A DNA stretch of 64,000 nt from assembly GCA_038496445.1 (NCBI GenBank), contig JALMLS010000197.1, positions 82,690-146,689 of the forward strand. Direction: 5' to 3'. Positions 1 to 16,009 of this stretch are shown here, piece after piece; the first letter of the stretch is position 1; each line of letters opens with the position of its first letter. Both the position numbers and the translations under genes were made by a program. Under the pieces are notes generated by a model. The model searched no databases. It was not told the origin of the DNA and was given only the letters and a program-made list of their open reading frames with translations. This DNA comes from Trichosphaerium sp. ATCC 40318 (Eukaryota > Discosea > Flabellinia > Trichosidae).

Positions 1-404
1 ATACAATCAACTTGTATCATCTCAATGTTACATATGATGGCATTAAATCATTGGCTGGTGTTCATACAATCAGTCTTTCAAACACAAATGTGACTGATCG
101 TGGCATTAAAGCGTTGGCTGGTGTTCATACGATTGATCTGAGAAATACTTCAGTGACAGATGAAGGTATTAGAGAATTGGCTGGAGTTCATACAATAGAT
201 GTTGCATATACACAAGTCACTGATCATGGCATTGTATCATTGATTGGAGCACATACAATTAATTGTTCATATACAATCGTTACAGATGTAGCTGCTAAAG
301 CATTGGCTGCAAATGGAGCAATTAAAGAAATCAATGTAATTTGTACAAAAGTGACATCTGAGGGTATTACAGCATTACTCACTTGTGCCAAAGTAGCTTG
401 GTAA
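1..404 (+). CDS. F-box/LRR-type protein, 3' part only
   Basis: This is the C-terminal 130 or so residues of a leucine-rich-repeat protein whose 5' end lies before the window. The repeat is about 23 residues long and built on a GVHTIDLxxTxVTDxGIxxLA pattern, with at least five units visible; the last one ends KVTSEGITALLTCAKVAW before TAA. The stretch is nearly identical (two amino-acid differences seen) to the C-terminus of the complete gene at 10251-10949, so the missing N-terminus probably carries the same F-box-like segment. Such LRR proteins usually act as substrate receptors of SCF ubiquitin ligases, but that role is inferred from the paralogue. The first ATG, at base 18, is internal to a repeat and is not the real start. 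Confidence 0.75.
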   Translation, partial: TINLYHLNVTYDGIKSLAGVHTISLSNTNVTDRGIKALAGVHTIDLRNTSVTDEGIRELAGVHTIDVAYTQVTDHGIVSLIGAHTINCSYTIVTDVAAKALAANGAIKEINVICTKVTSEGITALLTCAKVAW

Positions 405-456
405 GATAATAAAATCAGGACGAACTTAAATACAATCTTAATTTACATAGAACAAC

Positions 457-673
457 TTAAATGATTTCAAATGTAAGATTTATCCTTTCGCCAACTAGTT
501 TTGGTTGCTTTACTATTGTGTGCTTCCAGTGATGTTGTGTATCTCCAGCCATTACTATTAGAGATCCATTTGTTAACTTGAATTCTTTTTTCTCTGTTTT
601 GTCATTGTGCTTGAGTGCAAAGCGCCTTGTGACACCCAAAGATACTGATGCAATCACGTTTTAACCCTAGAAA
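457..673 (-). pseudogene. AlkB-like dioxygenase, last-exon fragment
   Basis: This minus-strand fragment matches only the last exon of the intact AlkB gene at 9235-10159. It encodes the second half of the double-stranded beta-helix, including the segment around HHWKHTIVKQ (distal iron-binding His) and the Arg-containing ERINLTF end that binds 2-oxoglutarate. The first three exons, with the HxD iron ligands, are absent. At the former exon start the codon after Gly is TAA where the intact gene has AAA, so the fragment is also interrupted. Its terminal codons differ (EII instead of RKS). The similarity ends right at the intron 3/exon 4 boundary of the parent. It cannot make an active enzyme. Confidence 0.8.
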
Positions 674-845
674 TATTTAAGCGCTCATTGTTATTTTCTA
701 ATGGTGAGTAGCACGACATAAACAAAATCTATATCACTGGTTTTTTTTTATTTTATTTACACTAATTGTCCAAAAATACACTACAAGCCCAATCGTTAAT
801 GAGGAGAAGTCGCCCCTTTTGATTTGCCCAAACTAATATAACATG

Positions 846-6100
<5,255 letters not shown>

Positions 6101-7007
6101 GACACTAAGGATGGAGGTGAGTACGAAATGGAAAAAAAAAAAAAATCAAATTGATTTTTTTATGGAGTCTGTGGGTACTGTAAAACTGTAAGTTTAGTAA
6201 AGTGAAGGCGATAAAAGCAGTGTAGTATGTAAATTGTGCATTTTCGAAACGGAGTTTGCTTGTCGTAAAAAAAACTAGCTCTGTTGTATCGAAATTTAAA
6301 CACCACGGTGTTTACTGTGTTAAAGTCTTGGTTTATTGCGCAAAACTAAACTAAAGAGAGAAATAGCACAGTTCCATTAGAAAAGGTATGTTTTAAAGAG
6401 AGGTACAGTAGGGAGAGATTACTAGTACATACGTTTTTCACAATACCGATCGGTAGCCTATTTTATCTTTTGTAAGCAAGCGCCTACACTAGCAGCGTTA
6501 CCAAATGAAGGGTAGTCCTCTTTACGTTACCACAAACGAAATCTGTACGTATTTTGACCTGGTTCACCCTTTTTAAGATCGCAGCCGAAAATGACGCCAA
6601 CAATTTTGTACCCTGACATACGAATAGCAGCGAGAGTTGCTACAAATCATAAAACAGCAATTATGTCCGATGGCACTGTTTTAGGATATCCAGCTATGTA
6701 CATTCCAAACAAAGTAGTGCATACGCCATACGAGGTTACACCGTCTTCGGGTTTTTAATAGAAAGGCATTTTCGCTTTTTCAAACACTGGCGCTTTGAAA
6801 ATTGAGTCCTTACGCAGATTCACGCGAGACCCGATAAAACAACACATGACATATCATTGAAGGTGATTTAGGCCTTCCTAAGGTCAAGCGCGTATTTGAT
6901 AGCCGCTCTTCTGTGAACAGAAGTTAGTCATTTCTCGTGAACCATAAAATTGTGTTAAACAGGCTGAGTCAGCACCGCTTGGTACCCATAAACTACAAAA
7001 CAACACA
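6101..7007. other. Spacer between ArfGAP gene and TMEM43
   Basis: This divergent intergenic region is about 900 bases long. It holds no recognised gene except the small open frame at 6591-6758. Both strands are open around 6550-6660: the minus strand reads YKIVGVIFGCDLKKGEPG before a stop. A short gene or a decayed one is therefore possible here. Confidence 0.5.
6591..6758 (+). CDS. Possible 55-aa small protein
   Basis: An ATG-initiated single-exon frame of 55 codons starts MTPTILYPDIRIAARVATNH and ends VVHTPYEVTPSSGF. Its composition looks protein-like (no runs, mixed residues, tyrosine and proline spaced through it), unlike the poly-Phe or poly-Lys products of nearby non-coding frames. No family was recognised. 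It lies in a spacer between two divergent genes. An opposite-strand frame overlaps it, so either, both or neither may be expressed. Confidence 0.3.
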   Translation: MTPTILYPDIRIAARVATNHKTAIMSDGTVLGYPAMYIPNKVVHTPYEVTPSSGF

Positions 7008-9015
7008 ATGACACAATCAACCGCTGCGTTAATAGCAACAGTGCTCTCACTAGCTTTATTTGTGGCTGCATATGAGAGAGGTGATCAATATTATGGCAGT
7101 AACAGTTATGGAGGAGGATACCAAGGAAGAGATGGAGACACGTATGAGGAATGGACACATGAAACTTGGTTTGATCGTATGGGCAACTCTCTAGTTGGTA
7201 CGGCATCACTATACAACCAATAAATCGGTATTTATGAGCGTAGGCGTCGGTATTGGGTTTGTAGTTCTTATTGGTACTGGATTCCTACTCTTCTGGAATG
7301 AAAAACGCGCAGTGAACCGTATCAGAGCGTTGAAGGTGAGTTTTTTATTTTTACAACTTCGTTACTTTAAAACGATGATACCCGTTACATGCGACACTGT
7401 GCTAAGATGAATCCTAGGAAGGATCAGGACAAGTAGTTTCTGTTAGCACAGAAGGCGACAATTTGCGTCAATTTAATCAGTGCCTCATTCATACAACCGG
7501 ACATGCAGCTACGAACGATTTACTAAGCGATGAAGGTACACAGAACAAAGATAATTAATATTTCACGTACTTTACTAAAAATCGATTACCTCTCACCACT
7601 CAAGGCTTCTTTACTTCCAAAATCATTTGTTTTTACTTCTAGCACCACGTTAAAAGCATTTTAAAATAGTTTTACTATGTTTCGAGCTTACCAGACCCTA
7701 GATTTTGGCGTACAAGTTCAAGCAATAAAGTTGATAAGATCTGTCCAAATCTACCAATGGAAAGAGACAAAACGCTCTCAAAAGTACAAAAATGTAGGTG
7801 GTAGTACTGATACGCGTCATACATACACCTACAATAAAGTTTGGAAATCAGATTTATCGTCAAGCCGAAGTTTTAGGTACAAAAAGTCCACTTCCTGTAA
7901 GTTTTCTTTCTTACCTTTTTTAAGGCATCCACAAGGTCATGAGAACCCATCTAAGTCACTGTTCGTATCTAAGACTACTACAGCAAATAATGTTATGATT
8001 AATGGGTATGTTCTGGTGGGTATGGCGTGTTTTAACTTCTGTTTAGAAGCTTGAGTTTATCACAAGACTTTATTTCGAAATTCAGTAACGTTGAAAAAAT
8101 GACCTTCAATGAAGGATTATACAATGTTCTACCACCTCATATGCAAGGCATACTAAAGATAGCTAACCAACATGAATTATACTATGGTGTAAATCCAATG
8201 AACCCTCAGGCATGTTTAAATTTTAGATATCAAAGGACAAAGCTAATTTTTTAACAGATTGGTGACATGAAAATAACTTTTTCACAAGCTCTTCCATGTA
8301 CCGTTTCAGTAGTTGGAAAGCTTTCTAATGGTATACTTGTACCTCACAACACTTCAAATAATAGTAAAATTGCTCTTCTACAGGTAAGGATTGACACAAA
8401 GTTTTCTTTTCCTTTTCGCACATCTTGCCTTGAAAAACTTAACTACCATCTTTCGTTCTACTCACGTGGTTTATTAGACGGGAACCCACAAAGCAAATGA
8501 TATGTTTAAAGCAGCAATGGCAGAAAATACATTTTTAACATGGATTCTAAGAGCCTTAGGGTTCTTTTTGAACTTTGTTGGATTTGCTCTATTATTTTCT
8601 CCTTTGTCTACCTTTTTCGATATTTTACCATTTATTGGTGGTATTGTTGGATTTGGTACTTCACTAGGATCTCTATTACTCGGATTTATTGTATCAATTA
8701 TCACTATTGCAGTTGCCTGGATCTTCTACAGGTAACGTATTTGCAATCAAATTTATGCTCAGTGACATCATTGTTACTCGTAAATTTCCTTGTTTTTTTA
8801 CAATTTAGATGTGTTTTTTTTAAGTCGACTCAACTCAGTCCGACTCGACTTTTTGTAAAATCGGTCCGACTCGACTTAAGACTGAGTCGTTAACAGTACT
8901 AATTCTGACTTTTTAATTTAGACCTATTGTTGGCGTTGCACTCCTATCTGTTGCAGCTGTTATGATATTTGTAAGTAGCAAGGGTGGTGAATATGCTTCT
9001 ACAGCTCATAGATAA
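7008..9015 (+). CDS. TMEM43/LUMA family membrane protein
   Basis: This is a homologue of TMEM43 (LUMA), a multi-pass protein of the inner nuclear membrane and ER. An N-terminal hydrophobic segment (TAALIATVLSLALFVAAY) is followed by WFDRMGNSLVGVGIGF and GTGFLLFWNEKRAVNRI, the conserved first membrane block of the family. A luminal domain follows, with IYQWKETKRSQ, YNKVWKSDL and HPQGHENPS. The C-terminal membrane segments include LRALGFFLNFVGFALLF, FIGGIVGFGTSLGSLLLGF and PIVGVALLSVAAVMIF, and the protein ends STAHR. Introns inferred include 7198-7243 (46 bases, needed to keep frame), a GC-AG intron at 8210-8257, and a longer one at about 8734-8921 with internal repeats. It lies upstream of the AlkB gene on the same strand. 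Confidence 0.9.
8210..8257 (+). other. GC-AG intron in TMEM43 gene
   Basis: The exon ends CCT CAG, followed by GCATGT. The intron ends TTAACAG before ATT GGT GAC ATG. Removing these 48 bases joins NPMNPQ to IGDMKITF in frame, while reading through gives a stop 15 codons later. No GT donor gives the conserved sequence, so a GC donor with the usual CAG|GCANGT context is the best reading. Confidence 0.7.
8824..8889 (+). repeat. GACTCGACT repeats inside intron
   Basis: Within the longest TMEM43 intron, TCCGACTCGACTT occurs twice about 29 bases apart. The cluster is bounded by CGACTCA on the left and TGAGTCG on the right, so direct and inverted repeats combine into a possible stem-loop. The surrounding intron sequence is ordinary and AT-rich. 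Confidence 0.7.
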
Positions 9016-9234
9016 ATAATGTAATGTAATAAACCATTTTTGGATAAGAATAACAATAAACAATGCCATGAATGTCGATCTAACTATTAGTGTTTTTGAA
9101 CATTCTAGGTCAATGGTTTGCTTGCAAAAGCAAGTATAAAACTATCATGTTTTATTAAGAAAGTCGAGAGCGGAGCCACTGTTGACCAGTGTTGGAAAGT
9201 CCTGACCCGTTTTTTCTTTTTTGTAAGAGTTGAA

Positions 9235-10159
9235 ATGGAAAAGCACGTTGTGCGTCTGAGTTCTACTTCTAAGCAATCTAGTAATGTAAAACAAACAAAG
9301 AGAAAAGCAGTAGTTGACCTTAATAAAAGAAAGAAGCGGCTCAGAGCAGAGGAGAAGTACTATCCAACAACAACTACAGCGTACGTAACTGTTTGTTTTT
9401 GTACATAAACTGAAAAGTTTACAACTTCTCACCGAGTTGCGTTTACAATATCTCACTTATATCACTATATAACAATCTAAACTCTTCAAGAACCGGATTG
9501 ACAAAGACAGTACTACGATCTAATTCCGTCATTTTGTGGAAAGAGAACTTTGTTACTGTTGGCGAAAGTAAGAATATTTTCGACTTGCTTCGAAAGCAGA
9601 TAAGTTGGCGGCAGTCAACAATAACTATATTTGGGAAGAAACTTAAATCTCCAAGATTGAATAACTGGATGGCAGACACGTGTACGGCGTAAAAGTAGAT
9701 AGTACACGTGTAAATTTTATTGTCTATTTATAGCTGTACGACCATACTCCTCATCATCAACACCATGGTATCCAGAAGTTCTTGTTCTAAAGCAACGTAT
9801 TGAGGAAGCAGTAGACTTTAAGTTTGACTACTGCCTCATACAACTATATAGAGATGGCAAAGACTCCATTGCGTATCATAATGATGAAGAGGCTCTTGGG
9901 AAAGTACAGCTCTTGTGCCATTGTTTATTATCTACTTAGGCATTTCTAGGGTAAAAACGTGATCGCATCAGTATCTTTAGGTGTCACAAGACGCTTTGTA
10001 CTCAAGCACAATGACAAAACAGAGAAAAAAGAATTCAAGTTAACAAATGGATCTCTAATAGTAATGGCTGGAGATACACAACATCACTGGAAGCACACAA
10101 TAGTAAAGCAACCAAAACTAGTTGGCGAAAGGATAAATCTTACATTTAGGAAATCATAA
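9235..10159 (+). CDS. AlkB-family 2-oxoglutarate/Fe(II) dioxygenase (ALKBH2/3-like)
   Basis: This is a probable DNA/RNA demethylase that repairs alkylated bases by oxidation. Four exons are inferred (introns 9381-9490, 9682-9733, 9904-9949), all keeping frame. The N-terminus is basic (KRKAVVDLNKRKKRLRAEEK) and could localise to the nucleus. The core reads ISWRQSTITIFGKKLKSPRL (substrate-side segment typical of ALKBH2/3), then STPWYPEVL, LIQLYRDGKDSIAYHNDEEA with the HxD iron ligands, VIASVSLGVTRRF, then HHWKHTIVKQ (distal His) and ERINLTFR with the 2-oxoglutarate-binding arginines. All catalytic residues are visible. The start at 9235 is the first ATG that gives a sensible N-terminus; an upstream in-frame extension is possible. 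The last exon is duplicated in inverted orientation at 457-673. Confidence 0.9.
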
Positions 10160-10654
10160 ACATGCATGCAAACCACTGCAGTTGATCAATTCTTAATAAA
10201 CACATTCTATTTAAATTAAGATTGTATTTAATTTCATCGTTATTATTACCTTACCAAGCTACTTTGGCACAAGTGAGTAATGCCGTGATACCCTCAGATG
10301 TCACTTTTGTACAAATTACATTGATTTCTTTGATTGCTCCATTTGCAGCCAATGCTTTAGCAGCTACATCTGTAACACTTGTATATGAACAATTAATTGT
10401 GTGTGCTCCAATCAATGATATAATGCCATGATCAGTAACTTGTGTATATGCAACATCTATTGTATGAACTCCAGCCAATTCTCTAATACCTTCATCTGTC
10501 ACTGAAGTATTTCTCAGATCAATCGTATGAACGCCAGCCAACGCTTTAATGCCGCGATCAGTCACATTTGTGTTTGAAAGACTGATCGTATGAACACCAG
10601 CCAATGATTTAATACCATCATATGTAACATTGAGATGATACAAGTTGATTGTAT
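9941..10654. repeat. Right arm of inverted duplication (part matched in window)
   Basis: This is the reverse-complement partner of bases 1-673. It includes the last AlkB exon and the 3' part of the LRR gene, but here both are intact. The arm probably extends further right, through the whole LRR gene, since the left copy is cut only by the window edge. The sequences diverge just upstream of the AlkB exon 4 acceptor. Confidence 0.85.
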
Positions 10655-10949
10655 GAACACCTTTAAGATACTTTTTCATGGTTTTTGGTTTGATTTTGAA
10701 CACAATTCTTATTTTAGATTTGTTTAGAAGTAAACGACATGATTTGTACATTTTCTTGAGTTGTTTTTCATCTCCAAGATGAACTGAACGATATGCTTTG
10801 TATCCAAAGTGGTGTTGAATAATACTTTGAAAGAAAGTACATGAATGTTGTAAAGAGTGCAAACAAGCAGTATTGTGGATCAAATTCATTATTTTAACCA
10901 ATATTTCGATTGGCAGTGTATTAATGATTGTGTAGCTTTGTCTATCCAT
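10251..10949 (-). CDS. F-box-like LRR protein, 232 aa
   Basis: This is an intact single-exon gene. Residues 1-45 resemble an F-box (NTLPIEILVKIMNLIHN, then a Leu/Cys-rich helix). A short basic linker follows, and from about residue 85 come five to six LRRs of the GVHTIDLRNTSVTDEGIREL type. The protein is probably a substrate adaptor of an SCF ubiquitin ligase; this is inferred from architecture. The lack of introns is unusual for this window and, with the near-identical partial copy at 1-404, points to a recently duplicated family. It converges on the AlkB gene, with 91 bases between stop codons. Confidence 0.8.
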   Translation of the reverse strand: MDRQSYTIINTLPIEILVKIMNLIHNTACLHSLQHSCTFFQSIIQHHFGYKAYRSVHLGDEKQLKKMYKSCRLLLNKSKIRIVFKIKPKTMKKYLKGVHTINLYHLNVTYDGIKSLAGVHTISLSNTNVTDRGIKALAGVHTIDLRNTSVTDEGIRELAGVHTIDVAYTQVTDHGIISLIGAHTINCSYTSVTDVAAKALAANGAIKEINVICTKVTSEGITALLTCAKVAW

Positions 10950-11945
10950 TAAACTACGAAATTATCACTTATTTTTGTTGTTGATAAAGATGGTAACGGT
11001 TGCTATTAATGTAAGGTTTGCTTAAAGGTGTTGACTTAAAGGAACTGAATATAAACAAGATTGTGTACGCTGAACTGTTGGCGCTTTCATGGCGGTACAC
11101 GTCAAAGTGCAAAAATACTTCTACGTCGTTAGCATAGTATTTGTAGGTTAGGTACCGACTGGACAATGTACAAAGGTATTACAGTTGGTGTATTGAAGGG
11201 CCAGTCGAACGTTAAGTTCTCTGTTGTCAAGATAAAATCTTGATGACTGAGCGGCATTGTTGGTAGTTTGAGTTAAATAAAAGGGTTGAAAGGGCGCAGC
11301 CATGCTCAAAAAGGATACGCTTCGGAATTGCAATTCTTTCGAAACGAGAAGAGCAAATGCTATTTATTTTTGTTGCTCACACTCTCAAGCTCGTTGAGGA
11401 GTGCAAGCTTAGCTACCTGTTCTTCTTTTACGATTTTTGTGGTCATATCACACAACAAGATACAAGTTACGCTTGTTGCGTACCTGTTGCATGATAATTA
11501 GAGGCATTTAGCTAACGCTGTGTTGAGCGAACGACAACAAGTGGTAGCAAGTATTATAAGCCCTATGTGGCTTCTTCGTCGGAGAAAACATAGCAAAGCA
11601 TGTTGAGTTGCTTTGCAATGCAACGTTGATGATTGGCTATAGTCGTCTTTGATGAGGAACGATCCGTTGTGTAGTGTTGAAGGTGAGAGATTTTTGGGTT
11701 GCACGTTTAAAAATAAACGTGCAGAAAGGCTCAAAGCTCATTGGTGGTTTTTTTTTGCTAAATAAATTAGAACACGTGCAAATTCAATGGACTTTTTCAA
11801 CGTGGTAAAACTTGCCAGGTTCATTGAAATACCGGTTTAGATTGTACACATAGTACCCACGCCAATGCGGTGAATAAACAGAAATTCATTGTTGGCTTAC
11901 TTTGTTAAACCTTGAAGTACACTTAAACAAAAGAGAAATGTATGT
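10950..11945. other. 1-kb spacer with only weak open frames
   Basis: No recognised gene lies here. The most protein-like frames are on the minus strand: 11148-11333, whose internal ATG gives MAAPFQPFYLTQTTNNAAQS, and the overlapping frame 10969-11166. Joining them would need an intron of about 35 bases, shorter than others here. They could be exons of a small gene. Confidence 0.4.
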
Positions 11946-14259
11946 TTATTGAGAAGATTGTAGTATAATGTTGAGTTTTACTGTTTGTCCTTCTGTGACG
12001 ACCACAGTTTCAACTGCAGTATTGTAACCAGGTGCGCTGAATGATAGCCTGTATGTATCTAAAGAAGAGTTATTGAGAATATTGAGTGCAAGTGAAAATA
12101 AACGACTATTCATTCCAAAGCCGTTGTAACTAGTATTCGTACCTGCAGCCAAGAAAAGATCGAATCGGCCAAATCGTTTATGGCTTCTACGTACTTCATC
12201 GGCTTGGAAATTAATCTTATCAATATCAATGTCAGCAACGATTGGTGAACCGGCACTGTTTGTTACAAAACCAGATACTGATTCAGGTGTTTTAAAGTAT
12301 AAGTCGACCATGCCTCGTAGTCCATTGACAACAGCTAGGATATGTTAGGAATAACCCCTGCAAACTCACTGAATTCTATAAAAGAGCAAAGAGATGCGTA
12401 CTTTGACAAGAGGAATAAGAAGGCTGAAAACCCTGAGTTGCTAGATTATTGTTAAACAAAAATTATTCAATGAACTTTTGCTATTAGCTATTGTATTGGA
12501 CTGTACCCATTTCTGTAAGTGATGCATAGCTAGTATGATCTTGTAGGAATTGTTGGAATATCTCACCATCAGCGGAAGGAGAACGAAGTCTATAAATAGG
12601 AGTAGCAGCGCGTCTAAAGTCAGAGTTAATTGAACGGTTTCCAATTATTTTTAGCTTTAAACGTACGCGAGATCGTTTGCATTTGCTGTTAAATAATTAC
12701 GCCAATTTGTTGCCATAGGAGAACACCTGTAAGCGTAGAGTTGTTCTTGACCCGATTGGTGGAACTCAAGGTACTTGGCGATACCTGAAAAGAATAATAA
12801 GAATTTAATAAGAATGCAAGGTTGAAGTGTCTTTACCATATTCTGCTGCAAGACCGAAAATAGCTTTAGTTTCTTGCTCTGATTCAGGCTCAGTACCTTA
12901 AAAAAAAGTTATTACATTCACTTGATATAATAGTGGGCTGTCTACCTTTGTAAGTATCTGAACTTGGATTTGATGATCCGCTGCATGATGAATACCATCC
13001 TAATTTAGCATTTCTGTTCAAATCCACCTATTTCGTTCTATCACTACTTGTCATGTTAAATGGCGTTGACGTACTCCTACTGCGGTACTAAGAGGCCGTC
13101 TATTTTTACGCCACATGTTGTAAGTGGTGAAAACATAAGTGTAACTAAATAGCGTTAATAGGAAGAAAATAAACCAAAGAAATACCCGTCTGGGTTTACT
13201 GTTGGTAAAACCCATATTTGTGTTTCATCAACAAGTCTTTTGACGGATGAATCAGTAGCATATCCAGTGAGAAGCTATACAGCATTACTCGTACTCATAA
13301 AGCTGTGAGCGTACTCTATCGATAGTATCAATCGTAACTTCAGGAGTGCATATCTCTCTAAAAAATAACAATCAATAGATTGATCAAAACATATTATTGA
13401 GACTACCTTGAGTGTTCGTTACTCAACACAATATAAGTTGGTTCAGGTTCAATGACATTTGGGTTGTCAGATATCATCAATCCCATAATAGCGCGACCTG
13501 GATACAAAGCAAACATTAAATAACAAAATCGGAAAAGTGAAGCAAACTTTACCTCCGTAAGTTGGGCCAGCACCATACTCAGCGGCAATATCAACCAACT
13601 TAGTTATTGATGGATAGTCCTAGTATTATTTTTAAACCACTTAAAAACTTCCAAAGAAAGGTGTTCGTACGTTGTGGTATTTTTCCATAATAGCATTAAT
13701 TTCGGCTAAATTTCTATATCCTATGCAAAACATCGGTTAAAAGAGACGTCATGCTTAAATACGTACCCGAAGGAACGGCCATTGGCAAACCGATAGCATC
13801 AGCTTCTGGCAGACTAAAGTTCTTTGAAGTACTTTGAATCAAAGTACTTGGCACGTGCCAATGCTTCCTTGTAAACAATTAGCAATAACAGTTAGCAATT
13901 TTCGAAAATAACGAAAACTTTTCCTTTTGGTATGGTCGCTTCGTAATCACGTGTGTAACGAACATACTGCTGTGGTGGTTGCTGTTGAAATGAAAGTTGT
14001 ACTTACTTTAGGATAGCGTCAAGTTCCTCATCGTTAGCGATAACATAGACGTCGTTTGGTTGTCCCAAGTGAGATAAAGCTAAAAACGTTAAGAGCGTAT
14101 CATTTTACATCTTAGAAATCACTTACCATCGTATCCATCGCTCTTTAGGCTATTGTACAACCCAGTATCACGTGTAGGCGACATTTTGAGGACATTCCTT
14201 GATAATGCCAAAGAACACACTGAGAATACTACCAACACAACTAGAAACTCTACTTTCAT
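11946..14259 (-). CDS. Secreted M14 zinc carboxypeptidase
   Basis: This metallocarboxypeptidase removes C-terminal residues from peptides. The ATG at 14259 begins a clear signal peptide (MKVEFLVVLVVFSVCSLALS). The catalytic domain follows: YRNLAEINAIMEKYH, GRAIMGLMIS, then SNEHSREICTPE with the HxxE zinc ligands, LPTVNPDG, VDLNRNA (substrate-carboxylate arginine), FHQSG (third zinc His) and SLTEMGT with the general-base glutamate. After the catalytic domain, residues from VSGFVTNSAGSPIVADIDI to the end resemble the transthyretin-like beta domain found at the C-terminus of carboxypeptidase N/E/D enzymes. About ten short introns are inferred. The gene is head to head with the alpha/beta hydrolase, 88 bases away. 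Confidence 0.9.
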
Positions 14260-14347
14260 CACGAATTGTAATTTACGGTTGGTGTAAATGTTAACAAAAA
14301 AGTCAACGGATTTAGCTGTTCTTTTTTATTATCCAACACTTTCAATA
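14260..14347. promoter_or_regulatory. Short bidirectional promoter region
   Basis: Only 88 bases separate the start codons of two divergent genes for secreted hydrolases. The region must hold both promoters and 5' leaders. It is AT-rich with a T-run; no specific motif was identified. Joint control of the pair is an inference. Confidence 0.45.
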
Positions 14348-15993
14348 ATGCGGTTAGTTACTATTCTCTTTTTGGGATTTATTGGTTCGTAAATGGGGTT
14401 CTTATCGGTTGAATTTATTCAGTATAGCGCTGGCTATCGCATGTAACATGACATGTGCCGAGATAGAGGCTGGTATGCCTGTTCCTTCAGTACCAACCAA
14501 AAGAATGCCTTATTACACGTACGTACTCTTCGTTAGTAAGTTTTTTCTCTCGCCATGTCACGTATTTACACGATAGTATAGAGACCCTAATATGGTACTT
14601 GGCGTGAGAAACACAGAGATAGAAATTGCTGTGATTATGGTTCACGTGCGTTTCTTTTATCGTATTGACAGTTCAGCTTTTTTTGTTATCATGTGTACGT
14701 TGCTTAGACCTCTTTTAAGGGTACAGGGCGCAATGCTGACGAATACTTTTGTTACATGCGAAACTCTGTTGATGAGTACTATGGGAAAGATAGGTAATGT
14801 TTTCTTTGTGAGTAAGAGTGTAGAGCTTACTTTTTGGTTACAGAGATAAAGTTCTAGTTATTGCGCCTCACTTTAAAATCCCAAGTGATAATCCGGTTGT
14901 TGGTGACTTATTCTGGGACCACAATGAGTACTAGCCACCAACCATACTATAAGCTTTGCTAATGCGATGCAGAGACTGGAAGGCTGGATACGACTCGACA
15001 AATACGTTTGATAAAAGAGTCAGTTCTTTTACTGTTCTTGATGACATGTTGTCGATTTTTGCCGACAGATTAATTTATCCTTCGTTGAAGAAAATCATAG
15101 TTGCTGGACATTCTGCAGGTTGGAAAGGTTCATTGACATACTTACTCATTAGTTTAATATTAGGTGGGCAAGTTGTACAACGCTACGCACTCGGAACTCC
15201 AATTGAGAGGAAGATTGATCCGGGTAAGTTTTGTTTTTGTTCTTCGCTTCTCATTTTCCTTAGCAATTTCTGTTGTGTATGCTCCTGCCAATCCATCGTC
15301 AGTATGTTGGCTATATAATAAGAGACCTTCAAATTTAGTTTATGACACAAATTGTCCAACGTGTCAGCCAGTGTCTAAGATTCGTAATTTCAAGTTTGAG
15401 TTTGGAGTACCTGATGTTTCTAAATGTCCACGTACATCAAGACCACTCTATGCATTCACCTCATTGGTACCGTTTAGGTTACAATACCTACCGTTATGGA
15501 TTAGAAAAACTCAATACTTACATGAGTCAACTTGGGTTAGATGCGATGATAAAGGAATACGCAACACGTGATGTCATTGTAAGCCATCAATTTTTAAAAA
15601 CTTTTTCTGAAACTTGTTTGCTGAGCCACGATCTAGTACTTTCAGGGTGCAGCCGATACATGTAACAGAATCTACAATTGTGGTTGCAATGACCATAGTC
15701 TTGCTACTGGATGTGAATCAATGCTTAGCGGACAATGCAGGTAAGAACCTCTAAAACTCGTGAGAAAAAGGTAAATGTTGTTTGTAGGTTTGAGCGTGGG
15801 TATGCGTTTTTTAGATCTCTTGAGGAGGTTTACGGACGTGCTGTACATAGACTTGTTGAGGTACCGGGTATAGGTCACTCAGGATGCGATATGTTTCAAG
15901 TAAGTATAAAAAGCAAGCGTTTTTTTTCCTGATGTGTTGTAGTCTGCTACTGCCAAAAATACTCTTTTTGGTGATACTCTTTCTATTGTATGA
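14348..15993 (+). CDS. Secreted alpha/beta hydrolase
   Basis: This is a serine hydrolase with a signal peptide (MRLVTILFLGFIG, then IALAIACNMTCA after an intron at 14389-14422). Visible motifs in order are ADEYFCYMRNSVDEYYG, DKVLVIAPHFKIP, the nucleophile elbow GHSAGGQVVQRYAL (split by an intron at the second Gly codon), VVYAPANPSS, YNTYRYGLEKLNTYM, a possible acid in the ATGCESMLSGQCRFERG region, and the catalytic histidine in VEVPGIGHSGCDMF. This block pattern belongs to a family of bacterial and eukaryotic hydrolases with uncharacterised substrates, so no specific activity is claimed. The stop is TGA at 15991. Seven or so introns are inferred. It is paired divergently with the carboxypeptidase. 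Confidence 0.85.
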
Positions 15994-16009
15994 AGTTAGA
16001 AAATAAATG

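Larger units (their letters stand above)
1..673. repeat. Left arm of inverted duplication
   Basis: This arm holds the end of the LRR gene and the AlkB fragment in the opposite order and orientation to 9941-10654. Base 1 of the window corresponds to about 10654 on the other arm, so the arm continues to the left of the window. Coding parts are almost identical. The spacer between the two stop codons is about 52 bases here and 91 on the other arm. Confidence 0.85.

Noticed and set aside
18-404. ATG at base 18 as the start of a short LRR gene
   Set aside because: It lies inside a repeat unit; the intact paralogue has about 100 more residues before this point.
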